From contig NW_006917102.1 in assembly GCF_000516985.1 (NCBI RefSeq), positions 620,001 to 684,000 of the forward strand: a DNA stretch of 64,000 nt, in the 5' to 3' direction. A program made the translations under genes and the position numbers. Shown here one piece after another: positions 46,101-55,907 of this stretch (position 1 is the stretch's first letter; each line of letters begins with the position of its first letter). The DNA comes from Pestalotiopsis fici W106-1. Its lineage: Eukaryota; Ascomycota; Sordariomycetes; Amphisphaeriales; Sporocadaceae. The notes under the pieces are model-generated. The model searched no databases, was not told the origin of the DNA, and saw nothing but the letters and a program-made list of their open reading frames with translations.

Positions 46101-47194
46101 TCTTTCTCTCCCTTTTCTAACCCGAAAGGATCCCACATTGTTTCCCAAGGAAGGCTGTTTCCTCATCTCGTGTAGTTAGTTGCATTGCCCAGGTTCTTAC
46201 GGCAACCTGTGTCTCTCTTCATCTTTTGTGTCTGTCTTCGACCTTTTCCCACGACTTTTCAACCGCATCCGCCCGCGCACTCCTGTTCCGTCTCCACGTC
46301 GATCCGTGGACGTGCATGTCTGTTTCAATCGTTTCTCCTTCATTCGCTGTGCGAGAGATGCTGCACCGCTAGGCCAAAGTCCTTACAGTCCTGACCCAGC
46401 GTCAAACAGCATCTGGTTCTTTTCTCAATATTCTTTTTTCTCCCCCAACCCAGTTTGTCTATACTTTTCGCAAACTCATTTTTTTTTTGCAGCCAGCAAC
46501 ACGAGAGAGAGAGAGAAAGAGATAGACGAGTTCCTTGCAAGATCTCAGGCTATTATTGGTATATACAATAAAGCGCGACTGGAATTGCGTTTTCGTTTAC
46601 CTGGTCCGCATCTCCGAACGAGCTTGAACCCTCTAAATCGAGGTACTTCTTAGGCGTGCTCGCTACAAGTACTGCCTACCTCCAACGCTGAGACCGAACC
46701 AATCCAACCCAATTCAGCGCTCTTGTCTGCTGCAGCGTGCCACTACCACAACCACTACCATCATCAGAGTCACCCCTACCACCAGAGCCACCACTACTAT
46801 TACACTACTACCACCGCCGCCGCCATTCCGTCATTCGCCGATCCCCCATTGTTCTCGAACCTCCTGTCTCTGCATTCTGCATCTGCGCTGCTGCTGCTGC
46901 CCGGAATAATTATCCCAAACATTGCAAATTGGAACAATCGAGTCACCCGTTACTTAGCCAGTTTACCCTATTGTCTGGAATTTTTCTTACGTTGTTCTCT
47001 GGACTTGCAGCCAAGTTGAACTCGACCAGTCACACAAGACGATTAGGGGTTTCCGACAAGAGGGGAAAAAAACCACCCCCAATTAAATTCCGCTTCAGTC
47101 AGAACAGAACAGACAGACCAGAAAGAAAGCGGGCTGGAGGTCGCTGCAACTTGACTCGCCGTTTTCTAGGCCGTACCTTCGGCGACCGCTTTTC
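46101..47194 (+). promoter_or_regulatory. Promoter/long leader of the Cid1-type nucleotidyltransferase gene
   Basis: Pyrimidine-rich sequence with CAC/CCA tracts directly upstream of the ATG at 47195, typical of fungal housekeeping leaders. Upstream ATGs occur, so a leader intron is possible. Confidence 0.35.
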
Positions 47195-50100
47195 ATGGAC
47201 GCTCGGCCTACTACGGCAGACTCAAAGCATCATTATCCTCCTCACCTACAGCTTTGGAACCGCTCAATCTCCAGTCCAGCTGTCCCGAAATTGGCCACAT
47301 CAAGTTTGCACACGGCAGCAATTACCGTCTCCGTGACGAACTGCTGCACGACGCCCTCGCCGCGACCCGACCACCCGCCGTCTGCGTTCCCCACCCACAT
47401 TGATCTGCTTCCCATTCTCTTTCCCCAGCAAAACTCATTGTACCACGCTCAACTTCTCCAGTACAACAAACTCATTGCGCCAGGACGCGGTCGCGGAGGA
47501 GGTCTCCAGACAACCCCCTTGCCACCATTGCTGTCGACTCCGAACGTTCAAGTCGGGCCGCGCTCTCGCTCAACTTCCAAAGTGTCGAACAGGGATTCAT
47601 CACGCGCCAAACCCGGCACGCAAAATTGCCATGGGAATAGAGGCCTGCAGAACCATCATACCGGTAAAGGCGATCGCGCTGGTATAACGTCAAAGGATAA
47701 GATGCCCCCGCCGAGGAAAACGGCGGTCGATCTCACGCACCCCCTCCCATCTCGACCTGCCGTGGCGTCTTCCACTTCGCCAACCAATCTCACTGCAGCA
47801 GGAGGGCATTCCAGTTCCGTGCCTTCGACCCCCCACCAACATCCTCGGAAATTCACCTACGAGTCGAGAGAACCCTCCCCAAACGCGATCCAGGGACATT
47901 CCCCACGCTCTGCATATTCCGAGACTAATGGCAATGTGCCTTCACTCCGGCCGCTGCCGCCCCGACATGGTGGCTGCCGCTTCGAAACGGCTGTCCAGAA
48001 GATACGGCGGAGAATCCCCTACAGCATTGGCGATGAAAAGCTCGAACGCTCTGATCTTTCCAAGATTCAGAGCAGGCTCTCAGAAGACGATGAGCGAAAG
48101 TTGACGACGGATATGCGCGAACTCTACGACCGGTTAAAACCGACCGATGCCGTGGAAGAGAAGCGCCACAAACTGGTACAGAAATTGGAGAAGTTGTTGA
48201 ACGAGGCCTGGCCTGGCTGCAGCATTCGTGTTAATCTTTTTGGATCGTCTGGCAATTTGCTCTGCACGGATGATTCTGATGGTTCGTGAACGCCCTAGTC
48301 GGAACTGTAATCTTCCCACAATTTGGTTGCTGACACAAAACCCTCAGTGGACATCTGCATTGAAACGACTTGGAAAGAACTCGACAAACCGATTTGCAAG
48401 CTTGCCGAGTTGCTAGCAAGTCGTAGGCATACCACCTCTCTTCCTGTCAAGTGCAACTTCGCTAACACTCCTTCTTTTCGCAGATGGCATGCAAAAGGTA
48501 GTCTGTGTCAGTTCCGCCAAGGTGCCAATCGTGAAAGTTTGGGATCCTGAGTTGGAGCTGGCTTGCGACATGAATGTGAACAACACCCTTGCGTTGGAGA
48601 ATACTCGCATGATCCGAACGTACATTGAGATTGACGATCGGGTACGACCTCTCGCAATGATCATCAAGCACTGGACGCGTCGTCGGATGATCAACGACGC
48701 AGGTACGTAGCGATTCCTTCAATCTTCTCCCGCGAGCATGGGATGGACGTTGACATGATTTAGCTTTTGGTGGTACTCTCAGCTCATACACTTGGATATG
48801 TATGATCATCGCCTTTCTCCAGCTACGGCAGCCACCGGTTGTCCCTTCACTCCATCAACGACCGCACTTGAAAAAAGGAAAGAGGGAGGCCGACATCGCA
48901 CCTTTCGGGGATGATCTGGAGAGACTCCGAGGTTTTGGCGAGCCAAACAAGTCTACTGTGGGCGAATTGTTGTTCGAGTTCTTCCGGTTCTATGCGCACG
49001 AATTCGATTACGATAACAGTGCCGTGTCCGTTCGCCTTGGCAAACTAATGTCCAAGTCCGAGAGGAAGAGTTGGTTGCTGGCAATTAACAATAGGTTGTG
49101 CGTGGAGGAACCATTCAATACTATGCGCAACCTGGGTAATACAGCCGACGACACTTCATTCCGAGGAATTCATCTCGAGCTACGCCGAGCCTTTGATCTG
49201 ATCGCGGCAGGCAAGCTCGATGAGTGCTGCGAACAATACGTTTTCCCCAAGGAAGAAGAGAAGCCGATATTCCAGAAACCATCCTCGGCGCCCAGGCCTG
49301 CACTCCTCCGCAGTGCTTCCCACACGAACCGACCCAACAATGGTGGCAATTCTCGGAGAGGAGGTCGCCAACAAGGTCAATTTCGTGGCAGCAACAACCA
49401 CGCGAACAACCGCAGGGCCTCTTCTAGCACAACATATGACAACAATGCCAATCTTGCCTACTATCCAAGCTATCCATACATGGGAAACGATGGTGGCATG
49501 TTCATGGCTGTTGCTCAAACATTGTCAGATTTGCAGTTGCAGGAAAATCAGTTGCGTTTTCTTCAGTATACCCAAAACCAAGCACTCGCTCAGCAGCAGC
49601 AGGTGCTTACTCACGCACAGAGAATGCAAGGTAATGTCTCTCAGCCACAAACATCGACAGCCCGTTCGAGGACCAACTCCTTCGATGCACCGCCCCTGAC
49701 CGCACCGATCCGTCCTGATATGTGGTACTGGCAGCAGTTCCAAGGCCAGCCATACTATGCCAGCCCGCCAAGCTTCACGTCATATCCGTCATCACCGTCG
49801 ACGCAACAAGCTGCGGAACAACGGCGCGGCTCCCATAGATCTAGTGCAGCCCATGAAGCTGGGACTGCAGCTTCGGGAAGTGCTTTACGGTCTCACTCAC
49901 AGCCTGCCTCTAGATCCGCCCCTAGCGCTCAGGTTGTCCCCGGACTGCTAGCACAGGCTCCTGTCGTGAATGGTACTGCAAATATCCCTACCAGGCAAAT
50001 CAACGGCAGGCCCATGCCAAGCTTCATTCCTGACGAAGGTACCGAAGTTGATCCTGGTTTGGTAGCCAGCCACGTACCACAGGCAGAGGACAAACTTCAA

Positions 50101-51207
50101 GTGCAACGTGATTTGTCCACAAGTCCAGCGGGAAAGCCCAACGGTCTGCCTGCTTTTGGGGATCTTGGGTCTCAGGGATCTGGCCAGGGCACCCAGGGTC
50201 GTCGCCGCCTATCTTCAGACCAGTTTCCGCAATCAATTCTTGACCGGATCAAGCGGACTTCACGTTCGCCCTCTCCGTTGGGTAACAGGGCCGTGACCAC
50301 CGGTCCAGGCGCCAACCCCCTGGCAGCTTCTGCTCCTCAGAGTGTGACTCGACCAACACAGGATGCAAGGCCTCTGGTTGTTAATGGCTCGGTTTTCAAG
50401 TCCTCTGCACCTGTTGCGAGCCACAAAGCTGTTACCGGCGAAAATATCAACCCCTCAGACGCATTGTACGAGAATCCGCTTAACATTAACCAGCAGTCAA
50501 CAGGCGGCACTGGATACTCTTATGTCGTGGCAGATCAGGCTGCCGCAGCCACTAATGGCGAGCCTCTGGTTGTAGACCGCCCTGTGGTCGTGAACGGTTC
50601 ATCTCCGGCTTCAGTAGCACCGTGCCAGGCAATAGAAGGTATTCCGATGGCATACCATGGGGTTCCGTTTGCTGCAAGCTCATCAACCGGATCCGGCAGC
50701 TCACCGCCTATGCACTACCAGCCTGCTGGCTTCCCACGGACCTTTGTGCCTGGGCAGCCACAAAGCCCTCTCATGGCGCTCGACTTAGCAACGGATCGCA
50801 TGCAGATAACTGATCCACATCTGTCGCCCATCACTGAAGTGACTCCATCCCCAACAGCCAGTCGCAAATTCGACCTGCCGGCGAGTCTGCCACGGACGCG
50901 ACCTAGTTTGTCTCATTCTAGCAAGGATGCAAGACTCGAACATAGGCCTAAACAGAAGGCTCCTGCGGAAGTGACGGTATCGGCGAAACCCGAGTCTTCT
51001 TCCTCGGGTTCCAAAGCAAATGGCCACCATGTAAGAGAAAATGGCCACACCAGAGGCGCCAAAAGTGAGAGCGACAACAGCATCGTCAACGGGTGGCAAA
51101 AGATTTCCAAGGGAAGGAAAAAGGGCGCCGATGGGAAACCTCGAGGCGACGCCAACTCTCATAGTGAAATGCCACCAAAGAATGAGTCTGAGCGAAAGGG
51201 AGGGTGA
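47195..51207 (+). CDS. Cid1/TRF-type nucleotidyltransferase (non-canonical poly(A)/poly(U) polymerase)
   Basis: Exons 47195-48281, 48348-48422, 48484-48702 and 48764-51207 encode 1274 residues. The pol-beta nucleotidyltransferase motif GSSGNLLCTDDSDVDI (about 350-365) has catalytic D362 and D364; a third candidate Asp lies in LACDMNVNN. LGNTADDTSFRGI and the stretch GEPNKSTVGELLFEFFRFYAHEF form the PAP/25A-associated domain. The enzyme should add A or U to RNA 3' ends, in the cytoplasm by analogy with Cid1/Cid13. A ~600-residue Ser/Gln/Pro-rich tail, ending in a basic KGRKKGADGK region, follows. The N-terminus is uncertain: the first 170 codons are low-complexity, a second frame is also open there, and the ATG at 47702 (MPPPRKT) is an alternative start. 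All three introns keep phase 1. Confidence 0.88.
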
Positions 51208-52085
51208 ACGACCCACTGACTTCACTTGTCAAAACTTTTTTGCATAGCAAGATCGAATTGCCACGCAACATCATGTGTCTGATGGTAGAAATCTCACACA
51301 GAGATTTTTTTGTCGTCATCCTTTGGACAATCACAAAGATCCAGGCTACCATATGGATTCCATCTCTAGTCACAAGAAAAAGAGATGTAGCAACACGAAG
51401 ATTATCGGTTGACAAGAAAATAGCGCCACGCAGGCGCCGAAGAAATAACTCGGTTGTTTGTAGTCATGTCGAAATGATGGAGGGCTCGAAGCTATTGAGG
51501 CAATGCTATTCGTGACGAATCGCATATACGATTTCACGCCAGTGTCATTTTTTTTTTTTTATACGGCATTCCCAGTTTTCGGATTATGGTTCTGCATGGC
51601 GGCGAGCCTCGGAGTTTGCATGGCATATACATATATTATATCATGTTTGTGGTTTTCCTGGTCTGGATTTTTATTTCCTCGCCATCGGACGGTTGGTCCC
51701 AGCGATTTGTTTCTTTTCACCATTGCAGCGATGTGATGGGACAAAAAGCATCCAAGCATAGAGACGAGCGGGCAGCAGCAGTTTGGCCAAGGAGATTGTC
51801 AGATGTCTGTCGAGAGCAGACATTTCGTGCATATTCTTACGACTACCCTATAGACGGACGAAGGGAGAAGCTGACTGCGTTTTGGTTTTCCGGAAAATGG
51901 AATGGAAACCGTATGCGAGGCAAGAAAGTGTGTAGGCAAAAAAGGCCAGCCGGGCACGCGAAGCACATGTATAGACACTGGACATGGATAGGGAAAAAGA
52001 TAAAAAACAATTGAGTAAAAAAAGATTAAAAAAAGATTAAAAAGTTATCATGTTCACATTCTATTTCGTTTGTCCACGTTACAGC
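51208..52085. other. Convergent intergenic region
   Basis: 3' flanks of the nucleotidyltransferase (plus) and GFA gene (minus). It contains a short tandem A7GATT at about 52019-52041. No supported gene. Confidence 0.5.
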
Positions 52086-52326
52086 TTATGAGGAGGCGCC
52101 ATCCTTCTTGCGGTCGCCCGTCTTGACATCCTCGGCCCATGCAGGCAGATTTCTGGTGAAAATGTGCATTACTGGATCGTTGTGAAGGCCCTTCATGACA
52201 GGCGCCTTGACAAAGAAAGTGCCGTCGACGGTTTGGGTGTAAATGGCATTACCACAAGTATCACAGAAGTGGCGGAAGACATCGTTTCCAGAGTCTGCTC
52301 TTTCTGTTTTGCGCATTCATGGTCAG

Positions 52327-52373
<47 letters not shown>

Positions 52374-52664
52374 CTTCTTCTTCCAAGTGCATGAGAGGCA
52401 AATCCCAAAGATGTCGAGAATTCCTGCGCTTATTGCCCTCCACCCCCAACAATTCTGGTCAAGAGAGGAAGCCTCACCTTTGAAGATCTTGACGTGTTCC
52501 TTGCCCTTGGTTATTTCGAGGGTGTCCTTGGGATACACGAGGTTGATGGTAAAGGGAGCAGCCGAGCAAGCTTGGCAGCTCGTGCAGCTGCAGGCGACGG
52601 TCGCCTTGGGCTCGATGCTCGTGGTGATCTCAACGCCCTGGCAGAGACAGCTTCCCTTGGCCAT
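52086..52664 (-). CDS. GFA/CENP-V-family zinc-binding protein
   Basis: Exons 52478-52664 and 52086-52303 encode 134 residues, a normal length for the family. Cysteine motifs match GFA (glutathione-dependent formaldehyde-activating enzyme) proteins: GSCLCQGV, CSCTSCQ and FCDTCGNAIY, which bind two zinc ions. Fungal members are mostly of unknown substrate; many are not true formaldehyde-activating enzymes, so the reaction is left open. It has no signal peptide; cytosolic. The 174-nt intron (GTGAGG...AAACAG) contains a (GA)21 tract on the coding strand. The start ATG at 52662-52664 has a good context. Confidence 0.9.
52330..52371. repeat. (TC)21 microsatellite inside the GFA intron
   Basis: 42 nt of uninterrupted TC on the plus strand, 26 nt from the 3' splice acceptor of the minus-strand gene, so the pre-mRNA carries (GA)21. 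Confidence 0.95.
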
Positions 52665-53488
52665 GGTGGATGATTTGTATGTAGAAGTTTACAAGTGGTC
52701 TCAATTAGGTTTGGTTTTGATTTGTAATATGGTGATTGGGTCGTGGTTGTATGAATTGAAGAAAGAAGTGTGGTGTAGTGTAGAAAAGGCAAGCCAAGGA
52801 TCTATTTAAGTAATACTCCGCAACTAGAGCGGAGAAGAGCATATGAGTCTCAAAGTTCACTTGGACCTCGGATCATTCCATTATGGCAAGGAGGAATGGA
52901 GAAGGAGGAGGAGCAGGTGGCAGAAGCCGTGGTGGTTCCCGCTCCGATGACGTTGTAGCATATCCTCAATTGTTTTCTCTACTTATTCCGTGTAGGAGTG
53001 CCGACCAACCAGTAGTTGCTGGTTAAAGTATAGTACAAAAAGTCACACAGCGCTTTGAAAAGGCCCCAAGGTCCAATTAGGAGAAAGAGGGGGGGGGTTC
53101 TTGTTTGATAAACTTCAAGCATGCATTGCGGTCCGCATCCCGCATGTGCATAGATGTTGGAACCACTGCTGATATGCAGTGTAGGTATGTAATGTATACT
53201 GGCTTCGGGCCAGTGATCAGGCGGGCAGCGGAATCGGAATTGGTGATGGATTTTTTGGAGGGGAAAGAGGGCATCTAAGCGGTTTTTGGAATCGTCCGAA
53301 AAGTATAATGCTGCTCTCCCCGCACTTGTCAGTTGTCTTGATCCACTGGACCGGGACCAGGAATCTATGCGATATGTTTGGTTACCGCCAGCCATTTGAC
53401 AAGTACTTTTACAAGGATGCACAGCATGATGATGCCCCGTCCCTCTTGTCGTCTGGGACTTTGCCGTCTGAATATGATTCGGGTGTTT
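52665..53488. other. Intergenic region between GFA promoter and HET gene 3' end
   Basis: The right part is the 3' flank of the HET gene. Nothing else is recognised. Confidence 0.5.
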
Positions 53489-55168
53489 TCAAGTCGGCAT
53501 TACCAAGCTTCCCGAACGTCGTCCTGTTGATACAATTTCGAGACTCAAATCCCATATTTGGTCGATCCGATTGAACCCGCCTTTAACATTGATGAATCTC
53601 GAAATGCCCGGAGCATCTACAATCCTCAGCTCGCATTCGCTTTTGCCCCGGAACTGCGCATCTAGACTGTGACGCTTGAGATTTTCCTCCTGTGCCCATC
53701 GCTCGTGATTAAAGCTGGGATAGACATCTGGGCTAGTGACACAATACCAAGGTGTCGAGTATTGATCGAGGCCAAAGAACACCACCAGGTCGCAGCGCTC
53801 CTGGTCTCTTCTTCCTCCCGAATAGCAGTAGGTTGCATAGCCGACGGCATTGAGGAACCCGCGAGTGATAAAGAGGCCCGAGTTGCTCTCGATCTGCAAT
53901 CGTGGGACAACATGTTGAAGCTGGAATGAGGGTCCCGCCGTGCTTGGTATACGAATCGCATCATATTGGACAGTCTGGAGCGAAGCCATGGTTGCCGCCG
54001 TCACACTTGTTGCGAGATACAGGTCTGTCGCAAGCGACTCGGCATACTTGAAGGGGAACACGTCGTGCAGAATCTCGGGCCTTACCCTCACGAATATGCC
54101 TCCACCAATGTGCCGAATGAAGATGGTCAGCACTCTGCGAACTATGGCGTTGAAACGTCTATCGTGGCAGTAGAGGTTCATTAGAAAGTTGGACGAGTTG
54201 TCTTCGGGCAGAATGTTTATCAAGGTAATACGAATGCCCTTGTTGGTGATTGTGTACTCTTGGTTGTACGCACTCGCTTTTGGCTCGATGAATTTTGCGT
54301 CACCGAATTCACGAGGAGATTGGGCTAATAAACCCCGAACGGCCTCTGCATCAGTCATCTGGTGGCTTGTATGGGTCTGTTCTTCGAATGTATAGGCGGC
54401 TCCTGCAAATGTTGTTGATACCTCGGCCCGCCAAGCAAAAATTGTCAGATCATTATTATGTCTGATGATTTCCTCCTGTAGGCGAATAAAAGCCTTGGAG
54501 CCCTCTCCATAGAGTAGGGGCATATTTATTCCAAACAGACCCATCAAGCAGTACGCCGTATCCTCGATCCGCGTTGTCTGGCGCTTGGATGCCCAGCACA
54601 TTTTTTGGCACACAGGGACAAGACGCAGCAGGTCGTCAATGTTGGCACCATTCCGTTGCAGAATCTCACACGGGATGCCCGTTGTCCAGCTCAGCCCCAA
54701 GCTCAACTCTTCCCGGGTCTTGAGGGGCTGCCAGAGGCGATTGAAGAAGACGACCGTGTGCGGTGCAATGAGCTCCTGGAGCGTCCAACCCCGAGACATC
54801 CACCGGGACCTGTCCAGCAGCTTTGGGTCGAGCTCGCCTCCGATGAAGACATCTTCGAGAAAGGCATAACATATCGCCGAGCGCGCATACCATTGGAACA
54901 TGGAATTGATGGCTTCGCTGAGCTCGGCGCTGCTCGACTTGTCAATGCAGCACGTATCGACCCATGCGTATTCAATTCCCTGAGACCACGCCGTCTTGCA
55001 AGTTTGCTGGATCTTGTACCAACCGGCCATGAACTCGGCCGCTGGAGTGCCAAAATCCTCGTACGTGACTTCTCCCTCGCGCCAGGTATGCGAGAGGATG
55101 GCATATGGGGGAATGTTGTCCCCAATAAATGGCACCAGGCGCATTTCCCGACAGTGTATGAGTCTCAT
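53489..55168 (-). CDS. HET-domain (heterokaryon incompatibility) protein
   Basis: A single exon of 559 residues starting MRLIHCREMRLV; an upstream in-frame TTG is not a start. The HET domain fills roughly residues 15-155: PPYAILSHTW, YAWVDTCCIDKSSSAELSEAINSMFQWY and SRWMSRGWTLQELIAP, all conserved signatures. Then comes the common fungal continuation with IEDTAYCLMGLFGINMPLLYGEG and AFIRLQEEIIR, and a C-terminal ~250 residues unlike any domain I know; no NACHT, WD40 or ankyrin repeats are visible. HET proteins trigger cell death on meeting non-self partners. The frame is intact, so the gene may be active. Such genes are numerous in Pezizomycotina; the specific role is unknown. Confidence 0.95.
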   Translation of the reverse strand: MRLIHCREMRLVPFIGDNIPPYAILSHTWREGEVTYEDFGTPAAEFMAGWYKIQQTCKTAWSQGIEYAWVDTCCIDKSSSAELSEAINSMFQWYARSAICYAFLEDVFIGGELDPKLLDRSRWMSRGWTLQELIAPHTVVFFNRLWQPLKTREELSLGLSWTTGIPCEILQRNGANIDDLLRLVPVCQKMCWASKRQTTRIEDTAYCLMGLFGINMPLLYGEGSKAFIRLQEEIIRHNNDLTIFAWRAEVSTTFAGAAYTFEEQTHTSHQMTDAEAVRGLLAQSPREFGDAKFIEPKASAYNQEYTITNKGIRITLINILPEDNSSNFLMNLYCHDRRFNAIVRRVLTIFIRHIGGGIFVRVRPEILHDVFPFKYAESLATDLYLATSVTAATMASLQTVQYDAIRIPSTAGPSFQLQHVVPRLQIESNSGLFITRGFLNAVGYATYCYSGGRRDQERCDLVVFFGLDQYSTPWYCVTSPDVYPSFNHERWAQEENLKRHSLDAQFRGKSECELRIVDAPGISRFINVKGGFNRIDQIWDLSLEIVSTGRRSGSLVMPT

Positions 55169-55907
55169 CTCGGAAGTCCCGGTTTCGCCTTGAAGAAATT
55201 GGTAACACAAAGTAAACAATCAAAGTTCAATGGGAGGTCCAAGAACCCACAAGTCCTAGAAGACTGGATGCGAGATCACTAAGAACAGCAGCTGAGAGGG
55301 GGAAAGGAAGGAAGCCAAGGAGGCGCTCAGCCTCACCGTCACGTGTTTCCCTGCAGCACAGCTGAGGATCGTTCAACATGGATTGATTGAATCAATTGAT
55401 GCTCAATTAAATCGTAGCTTGAATATTCGCCAGGGCAACTCGCTATGCTATCAACTTTAAAAAAAAAAAAAATTGCGCTTGACCATGATGCTATATCAAA
55501 TTGTGGATGGTTGGATGGATGAAAAACAAAGGAAAATGGGAAGATGACAGCGCGTGCTCTTGGCGCATTGTAAATGGGTGGGTGGGTATACATAATAGGG
55601 ATCATGCTCTCTTTCTCTCTCTCTCTCTCTCTACCTTGGGGTATCAGAAAATGTACAAAAAAAAAACTGAAAATAAAAACCAATCTCTTTTTCTTTCCCT
55701 TTCTTTCTGTTCCGGGAGGTCAAAAACATTACCCCGTTTCATTTCAACGCCAGTTCCTCTGATGCAAATATGATGTCCTTTTTTGCTGTCTTTTTGTTCT
55801 TCCGAAATCCTTTTGAATGAAAATAGATGCCGCCCAAAAATATATAATCAAGGGAAAGAAAATTCCTCTAAAATGTGTTGATCAATAGAAAAATATCAAT
55901 TCGTTTT
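55169..55907. other. Intergenic region between two minus-strand genes
   Basis: Upstream of the HET gene and 3' of the Ser-Pro repeat gene. It carries poly-A/T and a (TC)n stretch at about 55614-55632. No supported gene. Confidence 0.5.
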
